A stretch of DNA of 64,000 nucleotides, from NCBI RefSeq assembly GCF_905220565.1, contig NC_059416.1, positions 3,596,001-3,660,000 of the forward strand, read 5' to 3'. The DNA is from Melitaea cinxia (taxonomy: Eukaryota; Arthropoda; Insecta; Lepidoptera; Nymphalidae). The translations under genes were made by a program, and so were the position numbers. The notes beneath the pieces were generated by a model. That model was not told the origin of the DNA. It saw nothing but the letters and a program-made list of their open reading frames with translations, and did not search any database. Of this stretch, positions 36,001 through 44,539 are shown in pieces. Within the stretch, counting starts at the first letter, position 1. Every line of letters starts with the position of its first letter.

Positions 36001-38322
36001 ATCAACATGTGGGTAAAAATACAAAAATTGTCCAGCAGTTCACAGATACATTACGATTTGTTTTATGTATAACACTGTAGTTACGACGAATTTCTATCAC
36101 CAACCATTTTCCATACTAAAATTAGACCATTCCTCAACTTATATCCATCATCTAAATCATTGCCTTTATTTAATAAAGTAGAACTATCTATTAAGCAAAT
36201 GAGTTACAGGCAAACAGCGTAACTAAATCAATTTAATTTCAAACATATACTTACAGTTAATATGGCATTGCCGTCGCCAACAGCTATAGCCCCATCAAGT
36301 AACTCGGTCTTAGATTTCAAGCTACGATGAGAGTGTAAGGTGACACTTCGGCCTAAAATAAGCCTTTTTAATGTAACTGCCACTGTTTGGTCCGATTCTG
36401 CCTTATCTTTGGGGTCTTTACCGGATTGAGCGAGCACAACTGAAAATTAATAAAATGTATATAATTTCCTTAGTATGAATTAATTGTAATATTTTTGTTA
36501 ACATTTTTAGATTATGATTATGGCAAGTTTGTAAATTATAAACTTGTCACAAACTTACATAATTTTTTTTTTAAATTTAATGTTTCTTTATTAAATATCC
36601 TCTTTTTATTTATCTGTGCATTATTTTTATCATTTTCTTAATATCATTTCTTTTTTAATAATAACATAATATATGATTTCGTCAAATAACAGGGACATTA
36701 TATAGTTTATGATGAAGATAATGTAAGCTAATAAATAATCTGTAAATTAAAATATTAATAATAATAAAACCAAAAACTTCATAGTACAAAAAACATTTGC
36801 AAATTATATTTAATAATAATAATGTTTACCAAACATATTTCCAAACTTAACCTATTACAATGAAATAAAAATCAATACTAAAGAAATTATATTATGGTAC
36901 CGTCACAATTTGATAAGTACTAGTGCTACAAGTATTCATTTATATCTACCCTACAAACTAATTTGTTTACTTCATTCATTTTGTAAAGATTTAAAATCTG
37001 CAGTGAATAATTTAGTAAATACGAAGAATCGCTTCAGCTTGTAATATCCCATTGTTGAGCCTCTTTCTCCAGTAGGCGAAGGATCAGAGCTTACTCAGTT
37101 GTCAGAGTTAAAGTTATTACTCTGATTTTTTTTCTTTTCTGAAGCAGCCCATTTAAAACAGTACCTCATTTTAGAAGATCACAGCTAAACAATAAATAAA
37201 ACGTTGTCAAGTAGTAGCCAGTTGGAATCCAGAGCTTCAAGATAGGGTCAGCAATAATTACCCAGGATCTCTGGTTCCCTTAATCTGAACAGCAAGACAA
37301 CACTACTTGAAAGCGATATAATTTGTCAGTAGTATGATTCTAACTAACAAACAGTAGCTTTCATTGAGGATTAAATTTTGATATTAATACTTACTTAAAT
37401 CTAAAACTTTCGGTGACACTAGACTAGATAATGGCAGTAGGTTTTTGTTAGTGCTTACAGTTGAACTAAAAACATTGTCTGTTTGTCCGGGATAGGATTT
37501 TTGACCGATTGCTAAGATTTCTTGAGTAGATAACTGAAATGAATAAATAGCAAAATGTAAAAAAACACACTCATATACAGGCTAGATCAGTGATTCTCAG
37601 TGGTCTTTATCGACCCGCAATGGTCTATGACAACCTGCAAGATCTATAAAAAAATTGGGGGTCCATTAAATGAAAATGGGGGTCCACAATAGTGGATCTC
37701 AACATATACTGATAGTACCTATTTATATACATTATACTATCTTACAATATAAAGTAATTTTTTTTTTATATTTGTTTATAAAATTGTGTAAGTTGTAGGA
37801 TGTAGACATTCGCTTAGTGGTCGCAATACATTTGGAACTTGTAAAAACCTACACATAATTATATACCAGTTAGAAATTTACAAGAAATCAATATCAGGTA
37901 AGTAAGGTAGGCCTACCCAAAACCATGGCAAGGGGTCTATAACACAAAAAAGTTTGGGTACCTCTGGGCTAGGTATTTTATAATTCAAAAATTATTATTT
38001 GACATTTACGTTTCACAATAATCTATATAATAAAACCTTATTCCATCAACTTACAGAAATAATATCTTTACAAAGCAGTGAGTTTAGTTAATACTTTAAG
38101 AATAATATGTTACATTGAAGCGAAAAGCTTTCTTTTACTCCGATTTAAACATTACTTATTTGTATATGGAAATAAAAAAGCAGTCTTAAACTGGTTTATC
38201 TCATTCTAAATTTTTAAGTTTTTTCATAAATAATGAGGAAAAAATTTATTTACCACATCATCGTCAAAGCTAAAGGCTTTTGCTTTTGTTTCGCTAGTAT
38301 TCCAATAGTCATCATCGGACAT
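23993..38322 (-). CDS. VIPAS39: SPE-39 / VIPAS39 / Vps16B homologue, whole gene, 10 exons
   Basis: Exons 38254-38322, 37395-37533, 36255-36439, 32580-32720, 31949-32099, 27012-27148, 26721-26810, 26432-26587, 25055-25180 and 23993-24013 total 1215 bp, 404 residues. Family marks: an acidic N-terminus MSDDDYWN followed by KAKAFSFDDD; a core that matches the human protein where ILGRSVTLHSHRSL corresponds to a basic KVCSLERFRSL stretch; GDGNAILTVVLFL; then LQYDWVVLN, DWLGR and the terminal VKWKN (human IRWKN). SPE-39/Vps16B binds the Sec1/Munc18-like protein Vps33 and acts in delivery to late endosomes, lysosomes and related organelles (fob in Drosophila). The N-terminal linker is shorter than in the 493-residue human protein. 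Identity is by recall of the family, not a search. Introns are packed with TEs. Confidence 0.92.
25055..25180 (-). CDS. VIPAS39: SPE-39 exon 9
   Basis: It lies between ttttag and gtgagt, phase 0 at both ends, 42 codons. VHAVVIETLAKQKDRLTLTN then YILAENTLRDA corresponds to the family CHDVVIDTCRDLKDR region. Confidence 0.94.
25713..26050 (+). mobile_element. Family 5 repeat
   Basis: Full plus-oriented copy ending gcaataggctgg(aatgatgatg). It lies in intron 8 of SPE-39. Confidence 0.78.
26050..26260 (+). pseudogene. RTE-type LINE C-terminal coding fragment
   Basis: The plus strand reads RGRSPTRWADQVKNSS, then LRDAMDRDRWR, the typical end of RTE-clade ORF2. It follows a family 5 repeat and a (gatgat)n tail and precedes a (GA)n run (26255-26292). 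Confidence 0.7.
26432..26587 (-). CDS. VIPAS39: SPE-39 exon 8
   Basis: It lies between caacag and gtaaga, phase 0 at both ends, 52 codons. DWLGRTTVSSHIPIETLLSR matches the family NWLG segment; it ends RLRLAQKYK, matching human LATKFK. Confidence 0.94.
26721..26810 (-). CDS. VIPAS39: SPE-39 exon 7
   Basis: A 90-bp exon between tttacag and gttagt, phase 0 at both ends. It encodes VTPLQYDWVVLNVHANSNKW then DIVESLFTKK, a conserved helix pair of the Vps16-like C-terminal region. Confidence 0.92.
27012..27148 (-). CDS. VIPAS39: SPE-39 exon 6
   Basis: It lies between a gacag acceptor and gtgaga. It encodes WQKCANKTELNNKSTLHCLS to LTLCQRQQ, aligning with the human segment that ends NLKKTF near PDKQY. 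Phase 1 in, 0 out. Pairing with exon 5 across the TE nest rests on phase and family order. Confidence 0.88.
27480..27890 (-). pseudogene. Mariner transposase, C-terminal part
   Basis: Contains INAEYYTGLLKKVREAI, then KRRGKISQGILFMQDN with the second catalytic aspartate, and in another frame YSPDLAPSDYFLF with the third. At least one frameshift lies between them, near 27690. Its 5' end is fused in frame to retrotransposon integrase. Confidence 0.85.
27690..28328 (-). pseudogene. Chimeric frame: gypsy integrase core joined to mariner transposase
   Basis: 212 codons. Residues about 1-145 are integrase catalytic core with HSDQGRNF (second acidic residue) and MVERFNQTLER (third) and end near NTVQDYVSD. 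From MLIDYLPK onward it is mariner transposase (EYYTGLLKKV, FMQDN). The join near 27888-27893 is in frame. Probably an accident of deletion, but it is one open frame. Confidence 0.85.
28347..29918 (-). pseudogene. Gag fused to RNase H end and integrase N-terminal part
   Basis: A 523-codon open frame. Parts in order: coiled coil; gag core (about 60-230, WNAYRRQFQTVA, LRHHTSIKETL); CCHC zinc knuckle CYKCGERGHLQLNC near 247; then FKAKHRSGKEHGNADALSRR, which is the end of RNase H; the HHCC zinc finger of integrase; and the start of the catalytic core with VDVAGPF. Protease and reverse transcriptase are missing between knuckle and RNase H end, so a large deletion has kept the frame. It ends at a stop inside integrase. 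Confidence 0.88.
29970..30182 (-). pseudogene. Gag coiled-coil segment
   Basis: About 70 residues of repeats of the type ALQESQEQQKAEIRG, strongly helical and coiled-coil-like, from a tandem repeat of about 54-60 bp. A stop near 29970 separates it from the rest of gag in the same frame. Confidence 0.65.
30240..30582 (-). pseudogene. Gag leader with proline-rich minisatellite
   Basis: ATG at 30582 directly after the primer-binding site opens MEMPLTPREDFKDFKGVRTR, then PPT and QAPP repeats made by a GC-rich tandem repeat (gtgggcggggc-type units). Repeat changes shift the frame, so the leader no longer joins gag. Confidence 0.6.
30578..30600 (-). other. Primer-binding site of gypsy remnant
   Basis: Two bases past the LTR the minus strand reads TGGTGTCAGAAGTGAGATTT, resembling the complement of a tRNA-Leu 3' end (TGG for CCA, then TGTCAGAAGTG). 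Primer identity is inferred from general knowledge. Confidence 0.6.
30603..31046 (-). repeat. 5' LTR of gypsy remnant
   Basis: 444 bp with TG...CA ends and short inverted tips (TGTTACG ... CGTAACA). Inside, on the minus strand: TATAAATA (30849-30842), a TCAGTT initiator-like motif 33 bp on (30816-30811) and AATAAAG (about 30667-30661), the usual LTR transcription signals. No second LTR is in the window. Confidence 0.82.
31047..31384 (-). pseudogene. Mariner transposase, N-terminal part
   Basis: ATG at 31384 opens MSESSLHLTKFEHRAVIKFL, a mariner helix-turn-helix N-terminus. In-frame stops and a frame change follow, and further on the frame reads into DRRIKLWQIAEELGFSKERV. It is cut at 31047 by the LTR. 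It is not functional. Confidence 0.85.
31949..32099 (-). CDS. VIPAS39: SPE-39 exon 5
   Basis: It lies between a tatccag acceptor and gtacgt. Only phase 0 is open through it (VYQFQHTVKTQGNSIDGLL to VSDYIKLL). It ends in phase 1 and its G joins AG of exon 6 to make glutamate. The next exon is 4.8 kb away across nested TEs. Confidence 0.88.
32580..32720 (-). CDS. VIPAS39: SPE-39 exon 4 (3' end uncertain)
   Basis: A tttcag acceptor starts it and it encodes VVLFLIQTLNKKLVYELLSL and onward, continuing the helical core. Its 3' end is a problem. The good donor gtacgt at 32583 leaves phase 2, which would put the next exon in a frame with a stop. Keeping phase 0 needs the weak donor gtttct at 32579, the end given here. 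Confidence 0.8.
32973..33090. repeat. Three tandem ~39-bp repeats
   Basis: Three successive units containing catgccattttttatgatt acaactgtaaaa (few differences), ending at the left end of the 33095 transposon, in intron 3 of SPE-39. Confidence 0.8.
33095..34909 (-). mobile_element. Unassigned DNA transposon with 21-bp or longer inverted termini
   Basis: CGTCGCTGAATAGGCAAAAC at 33095 is repeated in inverse at the other end, finishing gcctattcagcgacg at 34909. ATAT on both sides may be a 4-bp target duplication or part of the repeat. The motif tggcgctttag recurs near the right end and internally (34433, 34775, 34880). Superfamily not recognised. Confidence 0.75.
34136..34324 (-). CDS. Acidic-tailed reading frame in the 33095-34909 transposon
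   Basis: 62 codons from MLKKIYKTRLPISKKKYDDL, ending in an acidic tail (PDTDEEDEINED). It looks like the C-terminal end of a transposase or accessory protein, with a K/Y-rich part then an acidic tail. No catalytic motif is visible and the upstream coding part was not found. I do not recognise the family. Confidence 0.4.
   Translation of the reverse strand: MLKKIYKTRLPISKKKYDDLWKLCTSKVIAEEHHDEYKNMPCIANVQDTLPDTDEEDEINED
35886..35913 (+). mobile_element. Helitron-like 3' end
   Basis: acccatgcaaagccggggcg gaaagCTAGT; weaker stem than the others. TE-like sequence with a TATATAAGAG motif lies upstream (35600-35860). Confidence 0.45.
36255..36439 (-). CDS. VIPAS39: SPE-39 exon 3
   Basis: It lies between a tttcag acceptor and gtaagt. 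It encodes residues 70-131, with the basic stretch ILGRSVTLHSHRSLKSK and LLDGAIAVGDGNAILT at the start of the helical core. Phase 1 in, 0 out. Confidence 0.93.
37395..37533 (-). CDS. VIPAS39: SPE-39 exon 2
   Basis: It lies between a tttcag acceptor and gtaagt. It encodes a low-complexity, serine- and threonine-rich linker (residues 24-70) that is poorly conserved across the family. The call rests on open frame, splice sites and phase fit (phase 0 in, 1 out). Confidence 0.85.
37588..37966. mobile_element. hAT-type MITE, 379 bp
   Basis: Starts CAGTGATTCTCAGTGG and ends AAAGTTTGGGTACCTCTG, degenerate hAT-type termini. Flanks ggctagat (37580-37587) and ggctaggt (37967-37974) are an 8-bp target duplication with one mismatch. 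It lies in intron 1 of SPE-39. Confidence 0.7.
38254..38322 (-). CDS. VIPAS39: SPE-39 exon 1 (start codon)
   Basis: ATG at 38322 opens MSDDDYWNTSETKAKAFSF, ending FDDDV before a gtaaat donor, phase 0. The acidic-aromatic start matches the VIPAS39 N-terminus. The Harbinger element begins 115 bp upstream. Confidence 0.9.
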
Positions 38323-38589
38323 ATTTAGACAAAATATGTAAAAATACATAAAACTTTCAATTTCAGTAAATAAACACATTCAATAAATGTTAAACGTCAA
38401 TATGAAATTGTCAAATGTCAATTAATTACTGCCTTAGTGCTCCCTCACACTTACAATTAAGTTGGCCGACTACCGAACAACTAAATTGCGTAGGTACGTG
38501 TGCGGACGTTTACAACTTAGTTGATCAACTTTATTTTGTTGGTTGGTTAGCCGCAGACTATTCGATTTAATCAGTGACAGTGTTGCTAG

Positions 38590-38886
38590 CGCGGTGCGTG
38601 TGCGTGAAAATGCGGAAAAAAACGCTCTAATTGCTCTAATAATAAAAAGAAGATGAAAACAAAAAAGAAAATTTTGGGTGCACATATATTAAGTAATAGA
38701 TTAGAATATGGGAAGCATCGTACATTGCATTCTAAACTCACATGTTATCCAGATAAATTTTTTTCATACTACAGAATGAGTATTTCGTCTTTTGATGAAC
38801 TCGTATATCTAATTGGGCCAGCAATAATCAAACAGGCCACACCTTTCCGACTCGTTATAGCCGTTGAAGAAATATATTTTTTTTAA
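38590..38886 (+). pseudogene. Harbinger transposase (HARBI1-like), N-terminal fragment
   Basis: One frame reads ENAEKNALIALIIKRR, stop, then KRKFWVH; the adjacent frame continues RTLHSKLTCYPDKFFSYYRM and SSFDELVYLIGP, the HARBI1 N-terminal region. So there is at least one in-frame stop (about 38654) and one frameshift (about 38680). The catalytic DDE part is absent; LINE-like sequence replaces it. Confidence 0.85.
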
Positions 38887-38959
38887 TATAATTAATATAC
38901 ATCCACGGGCTTTTTAAACCCATGTCCTTTTTTATTTCTAAAACATGCTATTTTTTTAA

Positions 38960-39260
38960 TTAAGGTTCATCTATAAGTTCTTCTACTATACGTAAGAAAA
39001 GCATTTGTATCTCTTCAAGGCTAATTCAGATATGATATCACGAACAATAAGATATCCACAAAAGTTATATGTACCAATTTCAAAAACTAACTCTTTATAT
39101 AAAAAAAAATGTATACTGTATATGGCTATAAAAATTCATAACACATTGCCCGATACCTTAAAAGACCTTACAATTGCAATGTTTAAGAAAAAATGATTTG
39201 ATCTGCTGTTGGAGAAAATGTATTAGGTACGATGTTAATGACTTTTTAGTGCACGGAAAC
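38960..39260 (+). pseudogene. LINE 3' coding fragment inside Harbinger
   Basis: A frame with YVPISKTNSLYKKKCIL, then KIHNTLPDTLKDLT and later YDVNDFLV resembles the C-terminal end of non-LTR retrotransposon ORF2, after the reverse transcriptase. It replaces the C-terminal half of the Harbinger transposase. Confidence 0.6.
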
Positions 39261-39289
39261 GGTCAAATAAACGTCACATCTAAGAAACA

Positions 39290-39555
39290 TATCAATTATG
39301 GTTGTATTAATTATATCGTTTTAGGAAGAAATTATATAACAATCATATATATAATGTATAATTGTTTTTTCCAATTATGGTATATTAATTTTATAGTTTT
39401 AGGAAGAGATTATAACATATATTAATAATGTATAAATAATTTAATACTTTTTCTTTCTCAATTATATTAATATTGGTTGTATAGTTTTAGGAAGGAAGTA
39501 AATAATATATTAATAATCTATAAATAATTTAATAATATATAAATAATTCAAAGAT
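39290..39555. repeat. Three imperfect ~85-bp tandem repeats
   Basis: The motif attatggt...tagttttaggaagaaat occurs three times, each followed by an AT-rich stretch with aatgtataa. Possibly the repeated 3' tail of the LINE fragment next to it. Confidence 0.65.
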
Positions 39556-39589
39556 AAATAATCTACAGTTTATGTTAATAATTGTGTAT

Positions 39590-39850
39590 GCTCGCAAACG
39601 AAAAAAAAAACCGACTTCAATTACATCGACAAGTAATACAACGTAGATCGACGACAAAATAGTCAAGCAACTACGCGTTATCAAAGATTACTCAAAAAGT
39701 AGTTATCAGATCTCGATAAAATTTATATGTGACCACATGATAAACATCAGTTTTCGATTAAATTAAAAATTATCAAAATCGGTACACCCAGTAAAAAGTT
39801 ATTGCGGATTTTCGAGAGTTTCCCTCGATTTCTCTGAGATCCCATGGCTG
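39590..39850 (-). mobile_element. Dispersed repeat family 6, partial, inside Harbinger
   Basis: Minus-oriented right half (gctcgcaaacgaaaa ... tccctcgatttctctgagat), cut at about 39850. Confidence 0.7.
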
Positions 39851-40009
39851 GTTAATTGTGCGTAGGCATGAATCATGAAATAACATTAGGGAAAACTGTA
39901 TGTAATATAAAGTATTTAATAAAATGTTTGTAATATAGCCAATGAAAGATTTTTTTTTTACCAAAGTCAGATAACATTTTAAAAATATAGACACAAACAC
40001 AAAATAATT

Positions 40010-40101
40010 TTATGATATTGTATTTAATGCTAAATAGTACTTATTAATATTTTCTACAATGCTTGTAGATGTATACATCAACTGCTGAAGTGATTCACGA
40101 G
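40010..40101 (-). pseudogene. Harbinger second gene, last exon
   Basis: After a tttcag acceptor it encodes RESLQQLMYTSTSIVENINK, then YYLALNTIS and TAA. It joins in phase to 40297-40390. Harbinger elements usually carry a Myb/SANT- or MADF-like DNA-binding partner of the transposase; this helical tail fits such a protein but the domain itself is not seen. Confidence 0.6.
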
Positions 40102-40296
40102 CTGAAATAAAATATATACAAACATATTTAAGTACCTTTATCTTCATTTTACTTGGTATGATAGAGGCCATTGTGACTGTTCGAACCATATTTTAAGATT
40201 CAAATAATGCGACATATAAAATTTAAACTGCATGCTGGGATCAACATTGAAACATATATTTTGATATAGAACCCTAGAAGAATAATATAATAATAC

Positions 40297-40390
40297 CTGT
40301 AGAAGTTGATGGAATTGGCTGATTTACAAGTTCTTGCAAAAGGTTTTCTTCCAAAACATGGTATCTTTGGTTGTGATAATCGATTGAAAC
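40297..40390 (-). pseudogene. Harbinger second gene, internal exon
   Basis: It lies between ttttttag and gtatta. In the phase that continues into the last exon it reads VSIDYHNQRYHVLEENLLQE, ending PIPSTST. Upstream it can be joined to 44421-44473 across the hAT insertion. Confidence 0.6.
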
Positions 40391-41229
40391 CTAAAAAAAT
40401 AAATAAAGGAATAACTGCATTAACAATTTTGCTCAGATGCTTTAGTTTTGTAATTAATTAAAGCAACAGTGGCCACTCATATATAATTATGTGGTCAACA
40501 TGTTTATAATGGTATGAATGTCATTTAATTTGATTAAGTCTAGGAACTATACTAAATATGTTTAGTAGTTAGTATTAGTAATTATATTCTTATAATTTAA
40601 CTTAGTGTGCATTTGTAAGTTCCAAAATATCAACTCCAATTGAATATAACCACGTAATTTATCTTTTTCAGGGTTCGGAAATCCATGAAGAACTGCATAT
40701 ATGCCTGAAACTAATTAAGCAATTATTGATGTATATATTTATTTCTGTCATATATAATTATTTCTGTCAGTTTAGTAATAGTTAATTCAAATAAAAATAT
40801 TGTAATTATAAAAAACATGTTTGACTGAAAGAGAAAAATGGAACATATTGGTGTTTCGAAACAAATTGGTTTTTATATTAAAGAGATACGAAAACTGAAC
40901 ATTTTTTTTTTTTAAATGTAAAAAAGTAATTTTGAATTGCGTTCAATACAAAGGTCCCAATATTTATGTTTTGGCTATTAAAATGTGATATGGTGCAGTG
41001 GCGTAGCGTAGTGGGGGCGGGGGGGGCGGTCCGCCCCGGGCGGCACTTTTTAGGGGGCGGCAAAATTGAACAACACTTAAATAAAAACAATTAGTAAATA
41101 CTAGCGGCCCGGTACGTGCTTCGCTACGTATAAAGTGAAATAATAATAAAAAAATTACATCAAATTCATTTATTAATACAAAAAAAAAAAAAAAATTATT
41201 GCTAGCTATTTTAAAACTTAATCAAAAAC

Positions 41230-42400
41230 ATTTGGATAAACAGTATTTTTTGTTTTCCATTTTGAGAAGCAATAGTCGAAGGATTTTTATTAGTCCACAA
41301 ATGCCATACACAGCGGCTGATTATATTCTTCTGTCTTTTGTATAATCTACCGAACAGTATGGATGTGGTCTACAGTGCTGTAGTCATTTTGAAACCCCGC
41401 TATTCCGGTAGTTGGAATTCGTCGAGTCTTCTGGCGAGACGATTCGTAACAACACTCGAAAACAGCTTATAGATTTGGCTCAGAAGTGAGATCGATGTGT
41501 AATTCTTTGACAGAGACTTGTCGCCTCTCTTAAAGAACAGCACCACACACTACTGGACCACACCTCCGGCGTGGTACCTTGGTGGGTGACGGCGTGAAAG
41601 AGTCTCGCCAAGACTTTCGCCCTGCGGCTTTAAGTAGCTCAGTCGTAACTACGTCATCCCTATTCTGTTCAATCAGAGTAGCAATCTCTCTCGTATTTGA
41701 GCAGTGGAGGTCTCAGCGTACAAGTTTTCGTATCTTCTTGGAAAGAGCCTGTTCTGGCGAAGCTGCTTGAGCAGTGAGCAACTCGCGCCTCCACCACATT
41801 AGATCCAAGGCTTCGGAAGAGAGTTGGACTGCTTCGTTGACTTCTTCGGCGGAAAGTGCCTACGACCTAGTGTACATACCGTCTTCACCACGTTGTCGGT
41901 CATCTCTTCCACGTTGCCAGTAGTTTCCAGCGAATCGAATCGGTTTTGGAGTTCCCATTGAAACTGCTCGGAGCCACATAGTAATTGGGGCAGCGTACGT
42001 CGGAGAGTAGATTTCATCAAGCGGGTCCGCTCCTTTCGGAGACATATATTCAGAGTGCCCCGTACTAGCCGGTGGTCGCTGCCGGTGTTAAACCTGTTAA
42101 ACACTGAGACATCTCTGAATATATGCCTTTTATCCGCTATGATGAAATCTATCTCGTTCCTCGTCACAGTATCGGGGCTTTGCCATGTCCTTTGGGGCTT
42201 CTTCTCAAAAAATTGAATTCATCAAGAAGAGCCCCTCTGACTTGTAGTAGTTGACGAGCATCTGCCTCCTGCGATTCCTGCGCCCCTACCCGTGTGGTCC
42301 GATCCTCGATTCGTCGCGGTCTTGTATTCCCACTTTAGCGTTGAAGTCTCCCATAACAACGTTGTAGAAGGCCGAAGTAGTCCCATGCATGGCCCTAGTA
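41230..42400 (-). pseudogene. RTE-type LINE fragment (endonuclease and start of RT)
   Basis: On the minus strand: NVVMGDFNAKVGIQDRDESR (endonuclease motif, about 42350-42290), NEIDFIIADKR and SDHRLVRGTLN (42160-42060), then much lower SLLSQIYKLFSSVVTNRLAR (about 41510-41440), the start of the reverse transcriptase. Frameshifts and stops are frequent. It lies inside the hAT element. Confidence 0.8.
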
Positions 42401-42861
42401 ATATCTATCACTCTATCATCTATATCACATCTGTATCACTTCTAGGGAGTACCTGTCAGTGAGTTTAAGTACAAGGTACGCTACCCGGGTCGACATATTG
42501 CTGACTTCCACAACGTTGTTAGTGAGAGTCTTGTGGACCAGAAAATCGAGGCCACCTTAGGAAAGCCCGGAGTCCAGGAACATCGTGTCCTCGCCCTCTC
42601 TTCAAACTTCAGACAACCCCAGTATGCTTCACTTAAGTTTAAGTTTAAAACTCAGTTTTACTTCAAGGTAAGGTTATGGTCCAGCTGTAACATGACTCCA
42701 TTATACGTAACCGGTACGTAGTACCTGTAGTTTTGAGTGGCAGCCTCCCGTATCTCGGTGATCCTCAGCACCCTCCGCCCCACCGTTAGCGCGGCGCTGC
42801 TGTAGCCGGGAATAGTGAGGCTGCCGAGAACTGAGGGCCTAAAATTCTACCGCGACCTCAT

Positions 42862-44315
42862 AGGGGTTTTTGCCCATAGTCACTACGCTGGGCAGGCGGG
42901 TTGGTAACCGCAGGGCTAGCTTTGTCGCAACGAAGACGCTGCTGCTCGTCTTCGGTTGTGTATTTAAAAAGCTAACTGTAGGATGGCTATATCGCCATCG
43001 CTCGGCTTCACTAGTAACACGGTGGTATTGGAACTTTGCTATTTCATATTATTAACTAGCTGACCCGGCAAACGTTGTTTTGCCAATAAACTATCTACTA
43101 TAATATAAGTGTGCGGGGGTTTACTTATAAACGAAAGCGTTGTAGACAATGAATGAATGTTGTAGAAATGTATGCTTTATTTAGTGGACAGAAAAATTAA
43201 AATAATACGTATAACAGTCACTACTACGATCGATACACAAATAAAACCAAAAAAAAAAAAAAAATGGCCAAAAACAATATAGTGAGTAAGACTGGAGACC
43301 GGCTTTATTGTCATCCCTACTCCGTGATGTTTGCTGGATGAGAGGTGACATCGTAATGTAGACATCTAGCGGGGATAAATGATCGATTGATAGTTATCGA
43401 CCAGCGAAGGCAGGAGATCAAATTGAATTGAGAAAAAAATCACAATTAAAGGAAATTCTTAAAAATAATAAAAATTGCGATGGAAAAATAGGGCTTGATC
43501 GTAGAAAGGTTGAAAATTAAGAGTAATATATATTTTTTTATTCTAAGTCATGACAAAATAAAAATAAAAATCTTGCTAAAAAAATTAAAGTTTATAATTA
43601 ACAAATAAAATATAGGGGTTCATCGTAGAAGGTTGAAAATTTAGGGTTGTATGTATTTTTTAATGTTGTATCATAAAAAAATAAAAAATAAATAATTTAT
43701 CTAAAAATAAAATAAATAAATAAATAGGGGTGGACTATAGGGGCATGAAAAATAGATGTTGTTCGATTCTCAGACCTACCCAATATGCACACAAAATTTC
43801 ATGAGAATCGGTCTAGCCGTTTCGGAGGAGTTTAACTACAAACACCGCGACACGAGAATTTTATATATTAGATTAATTTATTTATTTTACATGAAATAGT
43901 GTGTCTATATAATGATCACTAATCTAATAAAATCTAATAAGTACTATTAATTATTTTGTATTGTTATTTAATTGATTGAAATTTTGTTTTGGGCAAATTT
44001 ACAACTCACAACTTAAGAACTAAATATTTACAGATAGTTTTGGTATAAATCATGTCCGCGTGGAATTGTGCCAAGAATGCTGGCAGCATTTCCCCGTCGA
44101 ATAGCTATGCCAATATGTATAATGTTATAAACTATTGTTATTTTTTTATTTGGGCAAATTGAGATAAGGATTGAGGAATTTTGTATGGAATTAAATAAAG
44201 CTTTATCATTATTATTATTATTGGAACTTTTCTATCCCTTAGTCGCCTCTTACGACACCCGCGGGATGAAAGGGGGTGGCTAAATTCTATATGTCGTAGT
44301 CACTCCGTTCTGTAA
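42862..44315 (-). mobile_element. Family 5 repeat split by a further insertion
   Basis: The repeat (cccatagtcactacgctggg ...) runs to about 43035 and resumes near 44210 (cccttagtcgcctcttacg). The gap starts after ttggaactttgcta and ends before ttggaacttttcta, an apparent 14-bp target duplication with one difference, and finishes in an (att)n tail: a non-LTR insertion of about 1.17 kb. Confidence 0.7.
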
Positions 44316-44420
44316 GTTTTAGTATACTTTAAATTGAAATACCTAAAAAAGGGGGCGGCAAAGATTTCTTCCGCCCCGGGCGGCCGACAACTACGCTACG
44401 CCACTGATATGGTGACATAC

Positions 44421-44473
44421 CTCTGCTGTCCTTGCACCCAGGAACGCACCAGTGCTTATCCGATGACATGATT
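44421..44473 (-). pseudogene. Possible upstream exon of Harbinger second gene
   Basis: It ends in GAG before a gtatgt donor, and the frame CHRISTGAFLGARTAE joins in phase 0 to the exon at 40390. A ttaag acceptor precedes it. Another frame here reads MSSDKHWCVPGCKDSR from an ATG, so the frame and even the exon are tentative. The hAT target site begins 6 bp past the donor. Confidence 0.4.
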
Positions 44474-44539
44474 CTTAAATCATGGATTTATCTTTATCTC
44501 AAACTTAACTACACACACTTCACACTGTGTGAACTTCCA

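Larger units (their letters stand above)
40996..44406. mobile_element. hAT-like element, 3.4 kb, nested in Harbinger
   Basis: Perfect 16-bp inverted termini CAGTGGCGTAGCGTAG and complement. Perfect 8-bp target duplication atatggtg at 40988-40995 and 44407-44414, which points to hAT. The subterminal regions are very GC-rich (ccgccccgggcgg at both ends, gggggcggcaaa in the same orientation at both ends). No transposase is seen; the interior is LINE and repeat debris, so it was moved in trans. Confidence 0.88.

Noticed and set aside
44421..44466. THAP-like zinc-finger start (MSSDKHWCVPGCKDSR)
   Set aside because: In that frame the joined downstream exon meets a stop soon after the next junction, whereas another frame stays open through two more exons; only two cysteines of the domain are present.
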